A DNA stretch of 64,000 nucleotides, taken from Gordionus sp. m RMFG-2023 (lineage: Eukaryota; Nematomorpha; Gordioida; Chordodea; Parachordodidae). The position numbers and the translations under genes are program-made. Below the pieces are notes generated by a model. The model saw nothing but the letters and a program-made list of their open reading frames with translations. It was not told where the DNA came from and searched no databases. The stretch is from the NCBI RefSeq assembly GCF_954871325.1, contig NC_088778.1:8713743-8777742 (forward strand), in the 5' to 3' direction. Shown piece after piece: positions 36,601-47,198 of this stretch (within the stretch, counting starts at the first letter, position 1; the number at the start of each line of letters is the position of its first letter).

Positions 36601-39600
36601 CTGAAGGCTATCTCAGGGAATAAATTGTTTTGATCGTCGGAGAATTGAATAGGCGATGGTATTATTTTATTGTATTTGTAAGAGTTTTGAGAGGAGGTCG
36701 TATTAATTGAAAACTTTTGATCATTCTCATCGGATTTGTAAGAGCATTTCGGAGACGTAGAGCAAATCCATCTTAAATCTAATCCCATTTTTTTGGCCAT
36801 CTCTCTCTGATCCTTTATGTGAACGTAATCAAATATGCTACTACCGGTCATTTCCACCTTTCGTTTTATATAAAAGAATAAATTATGATATTTTTAAAAA
36901 GTTTAAATCAATTTTTAAAACTTGGGATAATCCTAGGTATATGGAAACAGTCTCTGATATGTACAAGATACGTCCATCGTTGTAAAGGGCGAAAGCAAAG
37001 CCATCCAATGCCTTGAAATTTTTTTTTTCATTTAAATTTTCTAAATTTTTTTAAACTGTAATTTTAAATAATTATTAATAGGCTGTTGAAAAAGTAGGGT
37101 ATTTTCAATGAAAAAGGAAAATTTAAAACATGTTGTAAAGAATATTTAGGAAAAATAATACACATTAGGGAAAACAAAATGATTTAAAATTTCGCCGATC
37201 AAATTAAACTTTTAAAATTAAAATTTGATCCGACCCAGTCAAAGATAATGTCTTTCCTAGTCTGATCGTATTAAATTCAAATAGGTTCATCTATCGGCTA
37301 TATATTGATAAATAAGATTTATCTCACAATCATATTTATATTTTACCTGTAATATATTATTTCCATGGTTATTTTCAATATGGTGGATATCTTCTTTAAC
37401 ATAGAGAGGCATCGATTTCCATTTTTGATCACCTTACAAAGAAAAAAAAATCTTTATAATAGTTATTATTATTATTTTTGATAAAAGTATGTTTTATAAA
37501 ATTTTAATCAATTTTCTTTCTTGGTCTTTAAAAGATTCATGATATGCCTTAAAAATATTTTTATACCTTCCCCACTTCTAGAAGCAATACATCCATTCGT
37601 ATATTCTGAGGTGCCCATATTGTAATCGGCACTGCATCTTTGAATTCTTTGAATATCTTCCAATTTTTTACTATTATTATTAAAACTTTTTGGGCATTTA
37701 AAGTCGGATATTTTACAACCCAAAGTTCTGTTATTAACATTTGGATAATTTTTGGTCCACGATGGCTGTCCAAAATAGGAGAAAAACTTAATTTTTAAAA
37801 AGGCAGTAGTTAGCCTTATAATCGAAGCCTTATCCAATTGCATGGTTATTGCGTGTGGCAAAGGTAACATTTTAGCTAATTGATTGAACTCGTGATTTTC
37901 TTTACCTCTTCGACTACGGGCGGCATCTCTTGACCTTTCTTTCCTTAACTCTAACACACTTTTATAAAAGAAAATATATCTATTAATTAAGTATGGTGTT
38001 GTTAAACGGCTCGATTTAGCGGAAATAATATTGCGCAATCCTCGAAATTTCGTTAATAGATGCCGAAACTTCTCTGCCATCTATAAGCGATCTCCAGACT
38101 TGAATATTTTAAAAAATAATTTAAGTTCGGGCTGGGTCGGACCATATATTTGTTAAGAAAATTCGGGCTGGGCTGACTAGGGCTTTTTTTAAATATGATA
38201 TTACATTTTGCCAAATAAATTGATACATTTTAAAATTCATGCAAGAAACAAGGCTAATATTTTTTTTACAATCAAAAATACAAATTAAAATTTTCTCATA
38301 TTTAAATAAATTAAGGCCGAACCGGACAACAAATAATTTTATTTCTGGTCGGGCTGGGACAAATCATAAAAAAATTTGTTGGGATCGGGTCCAGGGCCGA
38401 TTTGGAAAATTGGCCCGATGCAGATCACTAATTAGACTTGCCGTATTTAAAAATCTCGCGTTTAACAACACGAATTAAATAGTATTTTTTTTTCTAAGGG
38501 AATAAACTATTTTATTATTATTATGATAATAAACTAAATCAATTTTTGAATTTTATCTTGGGAAATGATATTTAGGAAACTCTACAAATGGGAGGGGATC
38601 CTCTCTTAGCTATAACCATACCCATACTTATGAGCTAAAATAAATATAGAAAAAAAATGTCAAATTTGTAATATTTACAATCTCCAAAATTGCTAAATTT
38701 TGTATATTATTGTCAATTTAATCATTTTAAATTTTCATAAATGTGTAAAATAAATAAAATTTTTGTAATGTTTAAAATTAAAACTTGTCCCAATTTCGAA
38801 GACTTAAACAAAACCGAAACTTTATTATGAACATATATGGGGAAATATTAATTAATAGAATAAACTTCAATGATGTAACGGAAAGCCTCAATTTTTTTTC
38901 TTATATGAAATACAGTGGCCCAGAGGCATCCCTTTGTTACATCTTTATATGTTATTACATTAGATATATTGATATTATGCAAATATCGATTTTAAGAATT
39001 ATTTAAAAATATACGAAAGAATAGGATTAATTAAAAAATATATATTATTCATGTTTTTATTGACGATATAAAATAAATGTACATAAAAACTTCTTTAACA
39101 TTTATGTTTACATAGCAAAATTTGCAATTAAAATTTTTTTAATATTCCATTCAAGTATTATACTTAACTTATATTAGATATAATTCATGCAAAATCAATT
39201 ATAATATATAACCCTTCTGATTAATTTAATTTTTACTTCATTGATATCTTAGAATTATGCATAATTGTCTTAATATTTTGATGACATAAAATAATTCACA
39301 CTTTTAGGGTGTTTTAATGTACTTCACAGTAAAATCTACATAATGAGAAAACAAGCGGATGTTCCTTCTAATTATCAATTTATTTAATGCTACAGATAGA
39401 TTGCACAAGTCTTCTATTCTTTTTTTTAGGCGTATGCGAAGTTTTACTGAATCTCTGCCCTCCCCATATGTTGTTAAAAACAGATAATTAGTACGAATAT
39501 GTAATTTGAAGAATAAGCAACGTATTTGGTTATTTTTAAATTTTGAATATAAATCAAAATAATGTATATACATTCTATAGCTTTTTTAGACGCATATTGT

Positions 39601-42600
39601 CTTTTTTCATTCATGTTTCTAATTAGATTTAAAGAAAAACACTAAGTTTCAAAGAGTTCTATGTTATTTAAAAAATATATAATATTTTGTTCTAGCGTTT
39701 CACCAAATTATTTACGACTTCTCTCATCGAATTAGAGGAATTCGTATTATCACTATATATTTACCCAAGATACCTTACTAAAATTAATAATAACCAGTTC
39801 TCATTATAAGAATTATATAAGCGCAATGTTTTTTATTTATGGTCTGAAAATTTTATTAATATACCCTATAGCATTATTAGCATACTTTAGCAAACGAATT
39901 CTTTTATAAAAATTCATAACTAAGTTGGCAAAGCTAGAACAGAAAACGAGATATCAAAAATAAAATCGAATATAGTTATCTGTCAATCAGGCGACTCTGC
40001 CTATCATTTTATGAAATATTAATTTTTTTTAAAAAACAGGTTAAAAATAATAATTTATCTGTAAAAATATTTTGTTGATAATTCAATTGGTATATATTTT
40101 CTTTCAAATTTTTTTAGGTAAGATATTTTTTTAAAAAATTTGCAAATTTCATTTATTAGAAATTAAGATAAGGCAATAATTTGATGTATGTTTTTATATT
40201 TTTAAATCATATAAGAGCATCTGATTTTGCCGGAGTGCGTCACTAGGGGAGGAGGGGGCGAGGGGCTCAAGCTCCTTGAAAAATATGAAGAGCCCCCTGA
40301 AAATTTTGAATTTTTCTTATATCAAATGTAATTTTGAAAAAGTTAGCTAAAAAATAAGTTTGAAAATAATTTTAAAAAATGTAAATTTGAAAATAATTTA
40401 AATATATTTTTTACTGCAAGATTGTAAAGGCTAGTGAAGCCCCTGTTTGCCGGGAATGTATTCCAATATGTGTAGAATACCTTCCCTATAAATTCGGACA
40501 GTTTCTTGATAAATATTTGAGGAAATTTTAATTTTTTAGAAATTTCGTATATATTGTACAAAATTGTTTGAAATTCCTATGTACATAGATATCGCCAAGA
40601 AGAGGGGCAAAGGGAAATATCCCTTTCCGAAAGCCTATTCTAGTAAATATCTTTATAGGTTAATAAAAATTTGACCCCTATACACCCCCTCCCCACCCTT
40701 TCCTCCTCTCCCCCCCCCCCAAAAAAAAATAAATAAATAAAAATGTATAAACATGTTTAAAAAAATTAGTATAAGTATATATCATTTTTTTAAATAACGA
40801 TGAGATATTTGCTAATGACAAATTACTCAAGCCCTGTCCGGCCTGGTAAAAATCTTTTGCCCGATCCTGCCGGCCGGTTTCAATTTTTTGCTAAGGTTGC
40901 CCAGTTCGATTTTCTAAATACAAGGCCTACCTGGTGGATATTTTATTAATGAATTAAAATTATACACGCTTTAAATTCATATTCATTTTTAGATGTTTCA
41001 AAAGAGTTTTCCATAACTAGAAAACTTTTGCTAAACGGTACTTTGGAGGAGGAAGGAGGGTCGCAAATATATTTACATATTTCATCTGAATTTAATTTAA
41101 AAATATATAAAATAGCTGTATAAAAATTTAAATATATTGCGAGAAAAAGCATTACAATGATAATTGCATCATAATATGACGACTTTTAGAGTGGATAGAA
41201 GATTAATTTACTTTACATGTCAAGTATAAATTTTATTTCGTTATTTAAATATTTCAAAATTATAATTATAACAAAATGAAATTGGTTCTAGTTGGAGGTT
41301 AAAATTTTAAATTTTGTTTCTAAATATTTTAAATAAAATTTTAGATGTTAAAAATTAAAATCGAAGAACTACAAATACGGGCTCAAGAATAAAATAAATT
41401 TCCAAGAACCCCCGGCAAATCTGGGCCTAATAGTAAAAGAAATTACCCGAGTAATTCTGTAAAATAAATTCGAATTATATATCAAATTAAACAGTTGGAA
41501 AATAGTATAATGGATTAATTAATTCTCATTTGCTTTTGATATTTTTAATCCCCCCCCCCTCCTCCTCATTTGAAATAATTTATACTATATTGGATTTTTT
41601 AGGTTCTGATGAAGGCTGAGATTAGTCTACCAAATATTTTTCCATCAATTGAAAGCAAACTAATAAGGTGTCCTACTTAGTATATAAATAAAAAGGCAAT
41701 CACAACTTATAATTTTAAAAAAATTTATTTTATACAATATTCTTTTATGGTAGTTAGACAGTAATTCTTTAAACTACAAATATATATACTTTATTCGTGT
41801 TTAAATTTAGTATATATTTGAAGTGCGTTTTAAAAATTATTTTTTTATAAAATATTAAGATGATATGGATTATTAATATACTATTGCTCTACATCTTCGT
41901 CAGTGTATTGTTTCGCCAATACTACGTGGAAGGCTTATTTCGTAAATTTTTTGGATGAAAAAAACTTGAATTTGATAAAATTGATTTTTTAAGTGATAAT
42001 TAATAAAACTCGACAATCTCACGTGTTACTAATGAAGTTCCTTCTTTTGATACAAATCTAAACTTAAATTTAGGGATATCCTCCTACAACTCTAAAAGGT
42101 TTATTTCTAGTTACAAAGCGCTCAACCTTGGGAAAGTCTATTTCTAAATGCTCATAAACCTCCAACTATTTCTATATTGCCCAAGCAATAAATAAAAGTT
42201 TTAATAGATTTATAAATATTTAATTTTGTTCAACTATAAATTATATTATTAAATTTATAATTAAATATTTTTTAAATAAAAGATTTCGGGGGTTATGAAA
42301 AAGGTGGTTTCAACCTTAAATTCCCCTCCCCCCATTTATCTATACCACTGCTTGCGACATAGAACAATAAATACATTAATAGCTAGTTTTAAGGCTAGAG
42401 ATATAATTCAGATTTAACTAACAGATCTCTATTTTTTAATAACCTACGTCCGAATGGTGTTACAATGACTCAGGTGTTCCTGTTTCCTTCGATTTTACCA
42501 ATTTTATCGACACAACCGAGAACCTCAAGATTAATAAATATTCCGATCTTTTATAACATATTCACACCTCCCTTATAATTCGTTAAGTACTTTGGTCCAA

Positions 42601-44194
42601 GTTTTAATGCTACTTTTTAAAATCAGATCGACGATTAAAAAATTCTGTCAAATGACAACCATACTTTATACATAAAACAAATTTAATTAGAAATATTTCA
42701 AAGTAAGAATACACAACATTTATTCTACATAGTAAGATATATATTCATAACCCGAGTTAGTAAAAACAATCTATTTCCTCCTATTTTTTAAAAATGAAAG
42801 AGGTTTATACTGGAGAGAAGCTAAAGAAAGTTGGTATATTATAAAATAAAGAATTTCCCTTAATAAATTTGAAATATATTAAGTTTAAAATGTGAATATA
42901 AAAATATTTTGAACACATTCCCTTTTTAAAATATATATATTTTGATATTCATTTTATATTCACCTGTTCGAAATATGATATCAAATTGTCTTTTGATTTA
43001 AAGAATTTATTTATCATTTTATTCTTTGAAATTTCTAAAAACCTTTTTAGTTGATTTATTAAAGCATTTATGTTATTATGACTTAAAGAAGAAAAAAATT
43101 ATTTTAAAATTAATTAAAAAGAAGAAAACCGGGGATGGTATGAGACCGGGGTGGTTAAAATTTTGCCTTATAATTTAAAAAATTACCATCATACGATTAA
43201 TCAGTGATATTTGGATTTAGTCAATTTATGCAACTAAAATACTACTTAAACTTTTATCATAGGTATCTTACATGAACTGCTGGAAATACTATTTAAATTA
43301 TTAATTTTAATAAACTATCTAAATAAATGATTTGAATTTGGTAAAATTGCATTTATTTGCTGAAAACGTTTTCTTATATTATAAAAATCTCCGAAAATAA
43401 ATTCCAGCAGTTTTATTATTTGAGGGTTAAGGCATCATGTTGTAGGATCTCTATTTTTACATTCACAGAGCTCTCCTAAGTTTATACCCTAAATTTAAGA
43501 TGCGATAAATTTTATCATTAGTTCGGGCTTTGAAACCAAGTTAACTTCAACAAATGCCTCATTTTATATGGGATATGGCTAAAATTTAAGCAGGCTTTTC
43601 TCTTTATTATAAATAAATTATTTCCAAAAAAATATATATATCTTCTTAAACTATTGCCTATAAGTCAGAATAATAAAATAAGATTATGACTTATATATAA
43701 CTATCTTTTGAAGTTAAATGGACCTCTATAACCCAGTTTCACTCTGGATATACCCTTATGTATATATTTTGCAATAATAAATTTTAATAATATTTTACAT
43801 GATTGTAAGAAGAAATCATTTATATGATTAATATAATAATTTCTGTTTATAATCATCTATGATGATAATTTTTTTAAATGTTAAGTGGAACATTATTATC
43901 TTCCCATAGATAGCAGAAAAATATATGGCTCGAACTTTTTTGTCTCATTACACCTTGACAGTTTATTTCATTTAAATAAAACATAAACAACCAAGGTATT
44001 ATGCATATTTGAAGAATTTATTAAATATTATAACTTATTTAATTGAAAGAAATATACCATGAAAATTGGTGAGGATTTTCAGAATTTATAGGGGAAATGG
44101 AATTATTAAATTCGGAATGATTTAAAACTTCAGTGTTAATTGGTATTCCATCGGTGTTGGCCATATAATACTGGCATACATTTTGATAGTTCAT
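30676..44194 (-). CDS. bHLH-PAS transcription factor, trachealess/NPAS1/NPAS3 type
   Basis: Ten exons on the minus strand: 44194-44058, 37958-37567, 37432-37347, 37011-36922, 36857-36593, 35303-35200, 33311-33088, 32835-32729, 32466-32310 and 31450-30676. All borders are GT-AG, the phases agree throughout, and the model gives 778 residues. The bHLH (about 50-101) reads [18 protein letters not shown] and [10 protein letters not shown], then GQPSW, which favours Trh/NPAS3 over SIM or HIF. PAS-A (about 195-350) has [36 protein letters not shown] and [14 protein letters not shown] (about 405-515) has [16 protein letters not shown]-like DYYRFM and [13 protein letters not shown]. The last exon adds about 257 low-complexity residues with a Lys-rich block. 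The family works in the nucleus as a dimer with ARNT. The first exon and the last acceptor are the least certain borders. Confidence 0.9.
32140..32296. mobile_element. Family A MITE next to a splice donor
   Basis: The end TAGTTTAACAACACT (32282-32296) and the interior (ATGCAAGCCTCGAG, ATATTGGGTTAGCC) match family A. On the minus strand the element begins 13 bp inside the intron, after the donor at 32309. The far end is worn. Confidence 0.65.
34728..34959. mobile_element. Family A MITE with extra GC-rich middle
   Basis: It has the right end GAGCCATTTAACAACACT, and inside AACGGCTAATTCAGTATTTT, ACGCAAG and AAGTTAGCAG. A less AT-rich block (AACCGCTGGTTTAATCACGC and following) in the middle is absent from other copies. 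The left terminal repeat is missing. It lies in an intron of the bHLH-PAS gene. Confidence 0.6.
35731..35962. other. Open stretch on both strands, not recognised
   Basis: Frames of 68 residues (minus, 35937-35731) and 69 residues (plus, 35753-35962) overlap in an intron of the bHLH-PAS gene. The block is less AT-rich than its surroundings. The minus frame includes [20 protein letters not shown] see no match to the bHLH-PAS protein at this point and no known domain. It may be a worn transposon piece. Confidence 0.3.
37996..38471. mobile_element. Family A MITE near a splice acceptor, carrying a GC-block element
   Basis: The left end GGTGTTGTTAAACGGCTCGA and the right end GCGTTTAACAACAC are family A ends. 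The middle (about 38094-38432) is an inserted GC-block element that ends in GATGCAGATCACTA, as in family F. On the minus strand the MITE end lies 37 bp upstream of the acceptor of the bHLH exon, within the zone where the branch point and pyrimidine tract should be. Confidence 0.7.
40232..40735. repeat. Possible element with G-rich start and C-rich end
   Basis: It starts GCGTCACTAGGGGAGGAGG and continues with GAGCCCCCTG and ATATCAAATGTAATTTTGA, as at 18243. It ends in runs of C (CACCCCCTCCCCACCC, then twelve C) followed by A. It lies in the first intron of the bHLH-PAS gene. No duplication was found. Confidence 0.4.
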
Positions 44195-45779
44195 TCTTTT
44201 AATATATATCTCACCAAAAATAATTTTCTTTAAAAAAATAATAATTTACTAAAATATATTAATGTAAATTAAATGATTTTTAACCTTAATTTTTTTTCTT
44301 CCCTATTAGATACAAATTTTTATATCTTTTACAAAAAATTATTTTATTAAATTATTATTATTGGATGAATAGGGCTTCAAAATTTAATTATTTTTTTTAA
44401 AAAAAATATAATAACTAATTAAAATTATCAGAATTCTTCCTACAATTATAAAATCAATTAATGTGTATATTAAAAATTTTAATTTTTAAGTTCCTATTTT
44501 TTACATATATAAAAGAAACCCGAAATAATAAGATTTTTGTTAATTTTATATATAATACCCTTTAAAGTTTAAAGTTATAAAAATTATAAAATATAATATT
44601 TATACAATAATATATAATGTATATGATATTGTAACATAAGGGGTCCCCACCGTTTTTTTTTTTGAAAAAAAACTTGAAATCTTTAAAAATATAAATTAAA
44701 TATAATTTGTGTCTAGTTAGAAATTTCTCTGTTGATATTTTTTTTTGTAAATATTAATTTTATCATTACCGTACATTATATATTAGATTTAGTATAGTAA
44801 ATATAATATAATATAAATTATCTTTTGATAAATTATATTTTAATAAAATAGATAATATAAAATTGAAAATCAAATTTGTTTTTATTAACAAAAGCACATA
44901 ATAATAAGTATAATAAAATCTCTAATAAGTCGTATTAGGATATATACACATACAAAAATACATTATTTTATTATTTTTGGAAAAATATTTAATATCCTAT
45001 TTCTTTTTTTTTCTCTTTCTTAATTCAATTAAAATCATATTTTATTTTAGATTTTTCAAATATTTTAATATAATAATAAATCGAAGTCTATTTTTTTTTA
45101 AATTTTTTTTTTAATAAGCAACACCCTCCTTCCTAACTCCTAAGCAAAATATATATTGATAAATTTAAAAAAATATACACAATTAATATCAGATCTCGTT
45201 TTATAAATTTTGAATATAAATAGTATGTAGAATTTTTATTTTAATTATTTTTCTACGATGCTTCATAAGAGCATAAACCGATAAAAGAAGCGTGAAAACA
45301 TTTAAAGCCCGAAACTACGTCAAAACCCTCAAGAACGTGAAATCACATCAAAGGCGTTAAACATTTCAAACATGCAGGTTATAGTAATTTAAAAATTAAC
45401 ATTCATAATCATAAGATAAACTCATATTTTTTTTAAAGTTTCTTGTCATAATAAACATATATACTATTCCAAAAATCATAAGTATAAGTATTATGCTTTA
45501 GCTGAATCTAACTCAACAAATAGTACACCTATAATTCTGTTTTATCTTATATTGTTTTAGGAAGGTCATTATGCAAAAATAATACTCATATAAGGTGATT
45601 TCCAGACAGAACGTTTTTCCAAATCGGTTTCTTGGGTAATGTTACCAGCAATTTTTTTTATATTTATTTCCAAACAAATGATAATAACTTGTCTAATTAA
45701 TTTTTTTTTATATAATTCTTATACCTGATGAAAAAAATGTTTGAAAAATAAGTGAACATATTTTAAAAAACATATAAGA
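44195..45779. other. AT-rich DNA upstream of the bHLH-PAS gene
   Basis: This is the likely promoter side of the minus-strand gene. I cannot pick out a promoter element in sequence this AT-rich, and I see no other gene. Confidence 0.4.
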
Positions 45780-45973
45780 GTGGGGACGGCTCTTACTGAG
45801 ATCTGAGGAAACTAAGCTAGTTGCCTCGGAACATGGTGATTTGAGTTATAAATCTGAAAAGTCGTGGTACTTTCTAATTTTTGACCTTTCGGCTGTAATA
45901 ATAGGTTCTATGTTTGGGTTAGAGGAAAATTGGCAGCCAAATAAGGTGTTTATCTTTAAACAGAAATGTTTGT
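45780..45973 (+). other. Unrecognised open frame of about 65 residues
   Basis: A frame opened by a stop at 45778 reads through to the stop after QKCL, including EETKLVASEHGDLSYKSEK and GLEENWQPNKVF. Its composition is mixed and protein-like and it is less AT-rich than the flanks. No domain is recognised and there is no clear start. It could be an exon or an old transposon piece. Confidence 0.3.
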
Positions 45974-46151
45974 GAGCCCATCAGGTCTTTCCTATCGGAC
46001 AGGGATAAGTGAGGTTTCAATTTCTTTTATAAATTCAGGTCTAGTGATCAAATGTTTTAAATTAGCATTTAAAAATTTTTTATCCTTAAGATTTTTTATC
46101 AATAGTTTTTTGGTCAAGTTTAATTACAAGCTTTTTCCTTATCACCGTTTA

Positions 46152-46350
46152 TAGTGTTAAAACGCCCAATTTTTGAAAATGACTAACCCAATATTTTAGC
46201 CAAAAAATTTTACGCAAACCTTAATATTTTGTTAATAGATATGAAAACCTTTCTATCACCTATGAACAAAATCTCAAGGTCTGCGTAATATTTTTATGGC
46301 TAAAATATTTAGTTCACTATTTTTTTAAATTAAGCCATTTATCAACACTA
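46152..46350. mobile_element. Family A MITE
   Basis: The left end TAGTGTTAAAACGCCC and the right end GCCATTTATCAACACTA are inverse repeats. The interior has ACTAACCCAATATTTTAGCC, ATCACCTATGAACAAAAT and its inverse-type partner near 46300. Length is 199 bp. The flanking 8-mers do not match. Confidence 0.68.
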
Positions 46351-47011
46351 GTTCATAGTTCAACTTTTTTAAAAAGAAATATTGTTTCATATTTCTCCTC
46401 GTGCAACCGTCTAAAATCAAATCAAAAACATGATAATTATAAAAGGCGAAAGAATAAAGATTTATATAAAATATCTTATTATTTTTTAAAAAAGTTTCTT
46501 TTTAACAACAATAGTACAATTGATTATATTTATGTGTACATATATAAGGAATGAATAAAAGGGGATATAGGATAAATTTAAACAAAATACATAATTATGT
46601 TTTATTAAATACAAGATACTTATAAATCGAGGAAAAAATTTCCTTATTTAAAAAAAATAATTATTTGTATATTTATAATGAATGACCATCAATTATTACA
46701 CTTTTTTTAAATGTAAACATTTAATAATTTACGCCCTTTGTCTGTATTTCATATATTAGCAAGATAATAAATTGGGAATAGGGAAAAAAATCACTATAAA
46801 TCTTAAAATAATGCTTATATAAGAATTTACTAATTATAATAGATACCTAAAACCTTTACTCATAGCCAGGATTGTGGTAAGAAGAGTTTTTAGTTAGCTG
46901 CCCCTCTATGAATTAATTGGAGATATGGCTTTAGGCTTACTTTTCCAGGTCCCAGCTTATATGTTTTTTAAAATAATTGTTGTTTTACACCTTAATCGTT
47001 TATTAAGATGT
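46351..47011. other. AT-rich spacer
   Basis: I see no gene, RNA gene or repeat border here. Confidence 0.5.
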
Positions 47012-47014
47012 TTA

Positions 47015-47195
47015 GGCCGTGTCCTGAATCGTTTTATTTTCAAACAAAAATCTGAGCCGTCAATTTAGCCTTCTCAAAAAAGGCTATTTAGATTTCACAT
47101 AACACATTTAAAACAGAATAGGGTTTCCTAGTTCAAAATCTGATTAGAGTTGTTTAAACAGAAATAAACTTCAAAAATAAGAAGAGGACACGGGC
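47015..47195. mobile_element. Probable PIF/Harbinger-type MITE
   Basis: The ends GGCCGTGTCCT and (inverse) GCCCGTGTCCT match in 10 of 11 bases. TTA flanks both sides (47012-47014, 47196-47198), the usual PIF/Harbinger target duplication. At 181 bp it has no coding capacity. The three-base duplication could arise by chance in this AT-rich DNA. Confidence 0.6.
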
Positions 47196-47198
47196 TTA

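Noticed and set aside
37996-38080. N-terminal extension of the bHLH frame upstream of 37958
   Set aside because: Those residues translate intron and family A MITE sequence. An acceptor at 37960-37959 and a phase-matched first exon at 44194-44058 explain the start better.
39304-39573. Minus-strand 89-residue frame in the first bHLH-PAS intron
   Set aside because: No domain, and no link to the bHLH-PAS protein, whose phases already close without it. The short [17 protein letters not shown] part is suggestive but not enough.
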